A stretch of DNA of 64,000 nt, from the NCBI RefSeq assembly GCF_000143415.4, contig NW_003314288.1, positions 809,888 to 873,887 of the forward strand, written 5' to 3'. The notes under the pieces are model-generated. The model did no database searches. It was given only the letters and a program-made list of their open reading frames with translations, and was not told where the DNA came from. This stretch comes from Selaginella moellendorffii (lineage: Eukaryota; Streptophyta; Lycopodiopsida; Selaginellales; Selaginellaceae). The translations under genes were made by a program, and so were the position numbers. Positions 56,037-64,000 of this stretch are shown one piece after another. Numbering within the stretch: position 1 is the first letter of the stretch; every line of letters starts with the position of its first letter.

Positions 56037-57214
56037 GTGAATACTAATACAGGCTGTTGGGTGAAAGCCTAAAGTGATCGTCCCCTAGGGGGGGGGAGGG
56101 GCACTGCAAGGGGTTCCAAAAGTATAGTAGGGAGAGTGTGGTTGGACCCTAGTGGAGCCAGTTTGGCCCAGGAAGGTCATACCCAGCTGTTGGGTGATGA
56201 GATAACCATTGGGAAGTCCAAGACTAGAGTGAATACGTACCAACAAGCAGAGCTTGGTGAAGTGTTCAAGAGCCAGCTATAGTCCTCTCGGGAGATTAAA
56301 TAGTCGATGCTCCTAGTCCAAGCATGGGTGGCACTACCTACTTAGATACCTGACATGGCTCAACGGAACCTCACTCTAAGCCCATGGCTAGAGCACCCAA
56401 ATGCAGAAGGCAGAGAGAGTACCCATGAAGCTCATGTAGGGCCATGGTGTTCCAAAATGTTATTCCAAAGTCCCAAACTGTGGAAAGGAAGAGGAGTAGT
56501 CCTTTGGTGTGGCAACCAAGGATACAATCATACAGTGAGGAAACCCCAGAGGACAATGTTACTTGGCGATCAAGCCTGTGGGCCTTGATCTAGTGGTAGT
56601 GTTGGCAAACACAGCCATGGACAGAAAGGGGACTGAAAAAGGGATATTGGGGAAGGCTGTTCCCCATGTTTGCGGGCATCCTAAGGATGCTAAGGAGTGG
56701 ATCTAGGATGATCACTCATGGATGGACGGCCTAGTCTTTGAGAGACGGGACTGTGATGTAGGTGGTGTTAGACCACCGATGTGACCAAGGTGAATGGGCA
56801 TAGCCTTAGCGTAATAAGCTGATATGTTAGTGGTACCTTGGGGTTTCAGTCATGGGATAGGACATGCGGAGCACTTGGACCAAGTGCAAACGTTGAGTGG
56901 CATGGACTCCATTCTTAGGGCTAACAAGCCCTAGGTCCTAAATTGGACTTATGGAGGTTGTGAATGAGACTCCTCCAAGTGGTCGGAAATGTGGTTAAGT
57001 GACTAAAGTAAAATAGAAAAATTAGTTGCTTACAATACTTTCATCCGTGGATGCTCCACACAAGAGGAAAGATGTATGCGTGGATGCCCAATACATACGA
57101 TTTCAAATTTAGGGGTAGGAATATACTTTGTTCAAGGGTATATTATATTTTTAAATAGCCATTAATGAAATTTTAAGAAGCCACTAATTAATGGGAATCG
57201 AACCCATACCATTT
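56037..57214. other. Interior of small LTR element, no gene
   Basis: No coding signal was recognised. A G-run (9 G at 56088-56096, then AGGGG, then GGGG at ~56110) could form a G-quadruplex. Confidence 0.4.
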
Positions 57215-57333
57215 GCTCTGATACCACATGTAATGCATCCTATCTTTCTCCCTTTAAGCCAACTAGAAAAGGGGCAATTGCCTGATGAGAAAGTCTTTAG
57301 TGGCTATTTTATCTCCATTTATCTCCTGTGACA

Positions 57334-60252
57334 GTATATCCAAATCTCATCCCATGATCACATATACTATAGTTACTTTGTTTGCCAACTTGTGTGGCTT
57401 GGGTCGTTTTATCAAAAGTCTTGAATATAATCTCAAGGATTTTGATTGAGGCTTGAGTCTTCTATTGCTTGTCTACTTTTAATTTTTGCTGGAGTTGTTT
57501 CTTCTCATTTTGTATTTGTTATATCTAATCTCGCTCTTATTTTTTGAGTGGATCAGGGTTGTGTTTGTACATTCAATGTTGTGCTAGATTTTTCTTGCAT
57601 TATCATTTTCTTAAATTTGCTTTCCTGGTTTTGTTGTTGTTGTCTTTGGTTTATTGTGTCCTTCTTGAGGAAATGTTGTATAGTTGTAGAATCATGTGGT
57701 GTAGACTAACATGATCTTATGTATTGGTATTTGTGTTGCTACATTGTACTTAGCTCAGTAAATTTAATTAGTCTTCAATAGAGTCATTGTTCACCAACTT
57801 TAGGATTGAACAAGAGTGCATACTATGATTACTCTTTTTACGAGTTTTTGTTGTGTTAATTGTTGTAAAGTAATTGTAGCCTATCTCTAATTGTGTTGTA
57901 TAAAGTTGTGCACATCCTCACTATGAGTGTCTACATTCTCCAGTGGATGGTGATGTTCAAAAATACTAAGTTGAGTAGTGGTTGTATTCTAAGTGTTGTT
58001 GTCCTCAAGGTTGTTGTTAATACAGATTTCTAGATTCTTGATTCTTGTATTTTTTATCTTTGATTGTTGTCCATGCTTTGATTAACTATTATTTTTATTC
58101 CCCATCATCCCCAAGGGACTTCCACTTATTAAATCCTTAGTATTTGATTTCTATTTGCTTAGTTGCTTCTTAATAGCTCATTCGATAAATGTATATTTTC
58201 ATTTTCAATAATATGAAAAAGAAATGCAAGTGCTTATTAGTATAGTAGATGGTATACTATTACCAAAAAGAGTTTAGGATAGTTTCCATCTAACTAGACT
58301 ACCTATTTCCAATTTACTTAAAACATCAATAAAAGAAGAGATTGAGATTCCAATATAATCCCACCCTAAAGTTATGTAGTGTAGAGCTTTTTGAGGGTCT
58401 ACAACAATAACTAGTCCCTCAGCTACAATTGCATATATAGCATCTACTATCTTCACAAGAGCTTTATACCATATACTACAAGCATTTATATCTATAGAAG
58501 AACAACCAGAATTAGGAATATTTTTGCCTCCGGAAATATTTTTACTCTCTATCTTTTGTGGAATAACATCTTCATTCTTATTCATCTGTGTTCCAATTGT
58601 ATTTCTCTAAGAGATTTTGGTAGGAAATATCTCTATTTGAGACATCATTTGATTCTACTTCTATATAGAAAACCCACTAACATCCAACTCACCTGTAAGG
58701 GAGGAGTAATTCAAGTTAAACACCTTAACAATGCAAAGCAAAACACATCTAACTCTTAAAGAAGCACAGTGACAAATGCATATAGCATCTAAAGATTCTA
58801 TTCTTCCCTTTGCAATTGATTCTCCATTATCCCAAACAATCTCTATTACATCTCCTTTAACTTGACAAAAAAAAAGAAAATTACAAATATCAAAACACAA
58901 ATAGAAGGAAAAAAGTACAACAAAAAGACAAGCAAATAGGAAATTAAAAAACAAAGCTCCTTTTGTGAATATGAGAAAACAAAACATGAAAATATGTAGT
59001 AAAAATAATTAAAAATGCATCAAATAGGCACACACAAAGTCAAAGAATTTCTAGCATGCACTTGCATGCTAAAGACCCAATTTAATGTATTGATAAAAGA
59101 ATATGAGCTCACAATAAACCAAAGTAAAATTAAGAGAGAAACAGATTGGTAAGTGCAAGTTTGTAAAATGACGAGAGAAATGGGGGTTATTTAACTTTGA
59201 ACAAGCATGATCTCACACTCATTCTTGAAAAATATAAGGATTTCTAACACTCTCTCGCTCATGGTCTCTTGTTTTTTTAAGCTAGCATGTGGGCTCATGC
59301 CTAGCCAAACTCAAATTTGAGTTTCTCCAAAGAAGCTTGACATTTCTTGGCGTGCACTTGTACACCTATAGACAAGTTTTGGATGACTATCTCTTGTAAA
59401 TCTTTGTTCTTTTGTTTTGAGATTTCTAGGCATGTGCTCTCATGCCTATTGGGATGACTCTCTTGTAAATACACTACACTATCATGTAGTCTCACGCCAA
59501 GCAATACTAAAATACAAGTGTATATTCTTTATAATAATGGAAACCATATGTTTTGAGGAAAGAAAAACTTACCATGGCCATAAACAAACCAAAACAGTGT
59601 GGGAGAGATATGTGCTTAGGATGTGCTAGAGAGGAAGGAAAAATGCCTCCTAAGATGTGATCCATGAACCTAGAGAACCCTGCCTAAAAAACCATAAGGC
59701 TAAGAGGGGGAAAATTTGAAATGCAAGCTTGACAAAGAATTTGAAATGCAAGGGTAGTGTTATGATACTAATAGCTTGTATCAGTTTTGTTTGAATTTAG
59801 GCAGGATTATTAGATAATGTAGTACAGATATTTAATGTTGTCATATAGTTCAAGAAGAGACTCCATAAAAAGTTTTCTCAAAAAATGAGATAACTAGATT
59901 TTTTTTAGTATTTATTGAAATTTTTTTTACAAGATTATATAATGAGAATCATGGCTTGAAATTTATTATTGAAGAGTATATGTTGCATGCTGTAGTTTAT
60001 TACTCTATTTTATTCTATTTATATTCTTTGTTATATTTTACTGTTTTCATTTTAAATTTTATTGTTTTATAGAATTTAGTTCCTGAATAATATTGTTTGA
60101 TCCATTTTATTTATCTTTCTTCTTTGCTTCGCTCGTGGCTCCAAAGAATCACCCCAGTAAAAAAACAATTCCTCCTTCCACAACTACTACTTTGCTACAC
60201 TGCTCTACCAAAATCCACCCAGCAAGAGTCACTACTACTTGTGGAGTGTGAT
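57334..60252 (-). repeat. Arm B of inverted duplication downstream of Sec16 S3
   Basis: Inverse of 30646-33400. Alignment begins at GATATAC beside the small LTR element, continues through the unidentified ORF pair and the CATGCTAG region, and ends in the Sec16 3' flank (GGCTCCAAAGAATCACCCCAG). AT-rich; otherwise no genes were recognised. Confidence 0.85.
58274..58987 (-). pseudogene. Unidentified ORF remnant, arm B copy
   Basis: Minus-strand counterpart of 31978-32576. 58987-58661 contains VKGDVIEIVWDNGESIAKG and CHCASLRVRCVLLCI; 58585-58274 contains KIESKNISGGKNIPNSG, INACSIWYKALVKIVDAIYA, AEGLVIVVDPQKALHYITLG and ends WKLS. A stop present inside the arm A second part (before KIESKN) is a Gln codon here, so this copy is the better preserved. 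Family unknown; a weak similarity to plant En/Spm TNP1-type proteins is possible. Confidence 0.4.
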
Positions 60253-62346
60253 TTACAATTCCACCTCTTGCAAGTCGTCTCCAAATACTCCGGAGGAACT
60301 GGCAGCTTCGAATCCCGCTGTGCCAGACTGTTGATGGTGGTGCCGATGAATCAAACTTTCCTGGTGCTGGTTTTGCTGCTGCTGCTCGACCATCACTGGC
60401 GGAGTGACTTCCAGAGCTGGAGGTGACAGCAATGAGACGGTCAACGGTGCTGCTGGATAGTGATTCGAATAGAACATTGCTGGCGAAGAGCCGCTCGAGA
60501 GATGATCAGGCGTTGGCCCCAGATCGTTTCTCATATCCTGTACAACCGGCTGAGCGAATGCTGCTGCTGCAAACGGTCCATTCCCATTTGAGAATGCCGT
60601 GTTGGGGACAAAGGCCGGTGCTGAGGAAGGATCCACCGAATGGTTGTTGTTGATATCTGGAGCAGCGGCAGCAGCGGCCGCAGGCACAAAAAATCTCACT
60701 GGAGCCAAAGGCTTTGCGCTTACCTTTGGCACCATGCCAACCAGTGGAGGACAGTCCAATGATGTCTTGGATGGTGTTATGCTACCTTTGTTGAATGTAT
60801 CGACATATCTGCAAAAACCTCGTGAGACTGGAGTGCTGGGAATGACCAAAACGGCACCTTGATCTAACGTTTTGACGTGCGTGAGCTGTGTACTGGTTAC
60901 TGCTCGGAGGCATGGGTGGGATTCCACTCACAACCGGTTGCGGCCTTTCCGGAGTTGGCTGTGGTCTCTCCGGAGACATGGAAATAGGAGCGCCGTTCTC
61001 CTCCATGTGTGAGACGAGCTTGTTTGCCGTGGGAGGAGGAGCCAACGGAAGCTCTAGCGCTTGTGCCTCGGCTCCTTCTTCAACCCTATCTAAACTTGTT
61101 GCTGTCGCCAAGCTTTCCCTGCATCACGTACCAACCATCAATCAGCTAGCGCTCTTTCCAAAGCTTCTACAAACCTCCTTCAACGTGTTTTTATGAAGCC
61201 CATCGCTCTTTGCACGAAAGAAGTAAAGACGCCTCTGTTTGGTGTCCTTTTGCTGGACTAAAAATCTGATGAAAGAATACAAGTCGTAATTGAAGGTACA
61301 CAAGAGCAAGTGTGCAGGCCTAAAGTCAGGCTCAGAAATGCTTCTTGCTGGCATGTTGGATCTTCTCATATTATCACTTATGGGTTCCATTGATGCCGAC
61401 AAGGCAAGTGATACACTGCTTCTGCTAGAAGCTGTTGCGGGACGGTTATTAATATCAGCATTATCAGAAGCTTTCGGGGGCGAAGGGCCTATCATCTTGT
61501 GTAGACCAATATTGCCAAAAACCATTGCACAATTGACGTCGAGCCTCCCTGGATAACAGGAAAGTGAGTATAAAAGCCGAGTGTCCGCTTACAAACCTGA
61601 GAGTGGATACGAAGACGCTCTTCCAAGGCTACAGCCGCTTCTTTGCACACATCAGCTGCATGGCTTGCTGTTTTCAATGTTTTCAACACCGCTAGGCAAT
61701 ACCTTCGAAGAGAAACCTTGTGTTAACGAAGGATACAGTTAAAAATCACAACCAACCTTAAAGCTTTGTTTATCTTTCCAGCTTCAGTAAGCATTGACGC
61801 ATAAATAAGCTTGTATGGCTGAAAAGGAAGTAAAATAAATTGGGAATTGCCAGTCACTCTTGCAAATTCGTACACTTCTGTTCGCTGATGAAGAAAAGGT
61901 TAACAATTGTTAGGACAAAACACGGCTTACCTGGATAGCTTCTGGACTAGCATACATGCGTGGATACTTTCAATGGTCGGCACCTATAAGACAAAGTCTG
62001 GCAGAAGGGGAGAAAGGCTCAAAACTAGCATTTGCAACAAGATAGCAAATATGCACTCCAAATATCTGCAAGTTAAAACTATGAGAAACATCAACGTATG
62101 ACCATGTATATCCTTCATCGCGATGTCTCCAGAGAGAATCACCAAGATGCATAATCACTCTCTTGTCTCTATTAGTTCGGTTAGCTGCCATTATAGCCAG
62201 GTTTTCCTGCCATTCTTCAAGCATTCCTTCTACTACGTCTTGCAAGTCAACATGCACTCCTTAAGCAAGAGAGTAGCTTGATAAAAGTATTTCACCTGTG
62301 TTGCACCATTACAGTAGATGTTGGAACCGGTTGAGGTTGAAGCGTT
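60253..62346 (-). pseudogene. SEC16-like: Sec16 homologue copy S3 (inverted), broken
   Basis: Same exon order as S2, minus strand. The first recognisable exon region ends ~62300; then MLEEWQENLAIM with IMHLGDSLWRH (~62230-62110), AHICYLVANASFEPFS-type sequence (~62060), the FQPYKLIYA exon (~61860), AVLKTLKTASH (61689), SSSRS...SMEPISDNMRR with ARSISEPDF (~61430-61320), then the C-terminal exons with a stop at 60253-60255. A ~21-bp deletion near 61090 removes the conserved YDETLKRW core and creates an in-frame TAG. The Q-rich tail (QQQQNQHQESLIHRHHHQQS) is intact. It shares its downstream block with S2, not with S1, so S2 and S3 arose from one duplication. Confidence 0.85.
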
Positions 62347-64000
62347 ATTAATTTACTAAATTGATTTGCTCAAGTGGTTGATCACAAAAAACATATGAAA
62401 TATAATTTCTCTATTAATCAATTTTATAGGTAAGATACTCCTTTAAGGAAAAATCTTTTATATTAGAACCAATTTTTGGTTTAAGGGTTTCTTGTCTAGG
62501 TATTCCTTTGAATATTGAATAAAGATCAGCTTCTGAAATTAACTCAATTTCAGGGAAATCTTCTAAGATTTGTTGTTCTTGGAAACCATCTAAACCTTCC
62601 TTTTAATTATAAAATTGAATTTTGAGGTGGATCTTTCTTTTCCAATTGTATAGAATGAGCATAGACCTTTTCTGGTTGCCTTGCTCTATATATAAATAAC
62701 CATTTTTCCAGTCTTGGTTTGTATAAGCAATTTTTAGCCAAGGTTTGCATAGTAGAGTTTTGTAAGCATAATCTCATTGTTTTATTTTAAGAAAGACATA
62801 ATTGAGTTTTTACTTTAAGCCAACCATATTAGTTAAGACATTTCTAATAATTCCAATGGGCTTAACACTTTGGTCATTAGCCATTTGTATATTACATGGG
62901 GTTGGTTGAATTGGGGCTAAGTGTATGTAAACTCTTGAATTTAGATTTTTCGGGAGGTCACCCAACCCAGTACTATTCAAACCCAGACATTTAACCCTAA
63001 ATATCCCAAGACCATTAACCAATTGGAAAAAAAAGTGCACTCTTATTCATAGGCCCTTTCCCTCTATATTTGAACTCTATGGATTGTCTCTTAAGTCATT
63101 CTCTTTAGTTGCTTACACCTTAATTCTTTACAAATACTTTCTTTTAGAATATTTATGCTTAAGCCACCATCAATAAAAGTTCCACATAATAGATTCTTAC
63201 CAATCTTTATATCAATTGTAAAAACTTCATTATCACAATCTTTTAGCTCAATTACAATGGCCATAGATGGGATTAAAGTTTTTTCTTTCTTAGGCGAGAG
63301 CTCTCTAAGCAATGTAGCTTTAAGGTAAGGTGTTATAGTGAAAAGTTGGGTTAGAGTGAGTGTAATTTCAACATTCAAATTGTTTTTCACTGCCTTCTTT
63401 TCATCCTTGCCATCGAGCTTTAGTATAGGATTTTCCTTTTGAGGTAATGATAAATTTGTGTTAGCTTGTAAAGGTGTGAGACTCTTTGTGCTAAAATCAC
63501 CATTCTCCAAATCGACTTGTGGTTGCAAGTCTTGGAATTGTTAAGTGATTTCTGTGCTAATATTTTTCTTTTGGTGCCATTGAGAGTTGGGGATGATTTT
63601 TATTACTTAGCATCTATGTCATGATTAGAGCTTAATGAAGAAGGGCTGAATCTAAAAGCCAAGATAAAGAGAGTGAGGTATCTCTTCTATATCTAACCAT
63701 TCTACCTCAATGTGCCTAACTGTAGGTTGTGTATCTTTAGGAGGCCTATCATTTTTGCTTGATGATTTAATTTGATTATATAGCATAGGATAACAAATAG
63801 GAGTCTTAGCTTAATCATACTTTTTTGGCTTTTTATATTCTCTAGGCCTTTGAGTTAATCATATTCTTTAAGTTAATTCTAGTTTATAGGCCTATTTTCC
63901 TCATGGCTAGGTGGATAATCTCAAAAATTACCCTTAGGTGGATAATCCCGATGGTCATCTAGCATTTTAGCACATGAGTATTCACGTTTGGCACTTTGAT
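62347..64000 (-). mobile_element. Gypsy gag/protease-region remnant
   Basis: 63528-63091 on the minus strand encodes a retropepsin-like region (ELKDCDNEVFTIDIKIGKNL, FIDGGLSINILKESICKEL) with the active-site Asp in a DGG rather than DSG/DTG context. 63040-62810 continues (LAPIQPTPCNIQMANDQSVK), and weaker sequence to 62400 resembles the spacer before RT (PWLKIAYTNQDWKNG). The domain is related to, but distinct from, the G1 protease region at 40493-40795. Truncated at the window end. Confidence 0.65.

Larger units (their letters stand above)
54754..57333 (-). mobile_element. Small non-coding LTR element (TRIM/LARD-like)
   Basis: Two short direct repeats, 54754-54864 (~111 bp) and 57229-57333 (105 bp), start TGTA(A/G)TGCA and share CAACTAGAAAAGGGG, AGTGGCTATTTTAT and CCATTTATC. 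On the minus strand the upstream repeat is followed after 2 bases by TGGTATCAGAGC (57226-57215 inverted), the initiator-tRNA-Met primer-binding site of many plant LTR elements. No gag or pol is visible inside, only a minisatellite and unassigned sequence. The flanking 5-mers (GTTGA, GTATA) are not identical, and the outer repeat ends differ, so the exact limits are uncertain. It sits where arm B of the inverted duplication departs from arm A. Confidence 0.6.

Noticed and set aside
54963-56047. Long repeat proteins on both strands (268, 224 and 179 aa and others)
   Set aside because: Generated by a minisatellite that lacks stop codons; no non-repeat coding sequence or start context supports them.
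56086-56113. G-quadruplex as a regulatory feature
   Set aside because: Possible from the G-runs but isolated inside a non-coding mobile element; no supporting context.

Overview
The window looks like nuclear DNA of a land plant, most likely a lycophyte close to Selaginella (an inference). The evidence is: a DYW-type pentatricopeptide-repeat (PPR) gene plus several broken PPR copies, an intron-bearing plant-type elongator tRNA-Met, a plant alpha-L-fucosidase remnant, plant Sec16 copies with very short GT-AG introns (about 48-57 nt), and dense nested Ty3/gypsy, hAT and LINE-like elements. A 100-N assembly gap lies at 34607-34706.

Layout. 1-3.33 kb: a decayed gypsy/LINE-like composite (copy X1). 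3.33-7.25 kb: mostly unassigned sequence with a tRNA-Met and a minus-strand LRR-protein fragment in which one 72-nt LRR exon is tandemly duplicated. 7.3-10.3 kb: the one clearly intact host gene, a 1009-aa protein with an OSB-like PDF motif at its N terminus, PPR repeats recently amplified in 333-bp units, and a DYW editing domain. 11.7-13.1 kb: a glycine-rich ORF, a 185-bp solo LTR with a perfect target duplication, and an alpha-L-fucosidase 3' remnant. 15.2-16.5 kb: a frameshifted minus-strand PPR pseudogene. 16.9-20.9 kb: a minus-strand gypsy element (G3) abutting a 5'-truncated Sec16 copy (S1, 20.9-22.5 kb) whose remaining frame is intact. 23.1-27.9 kb: composite copy X2, inverted. 28.2-30.6 kb: a PPR fragment fused to Sec16 copy S2.

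33.4-43.6 kb is another gypsy (G1), carrying a nearly complete chromodomain gypsy element (34069-39711, GAGAC target duplication). 43.7-50.6 kb is composite copy X3, interrupted by an apparently complete hAT element (44151-46688) with an uninterrupted transposase. From 50.6 kb the order runs backwards: G2 and G1 fragments in inverse orientation (X4), a small LTR element with a minisatellite (54754-57333), a duplicate of the 30.7-33.4 kb block, and Sec16 copy S3 (minus). So 28.4-50.6 kb and 50.6-62.3 kb form a large, rearranged inverted duplication. 62.3-64 kb is a further gypsy protease-region remnant.

There is no operon or shared pathway among the genes. The host signal is organellar RNA editing (PPR/DYW), ER-exit-site assembly (Sec16 fragments), a receptor-type LRR fragment and cell-wall or glycan hydrolysis (fucosidase remnant). 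Everything else is mobile DNA and duplications of it. The items most worth following up are the PDF-PPR-DYW fusion with its 333-bp repeat amplification, the complete hAT element with two empty sites in the same window, and the inverted duplication. Reading was by eye; homology calls come from remembered family motifs, not searches.
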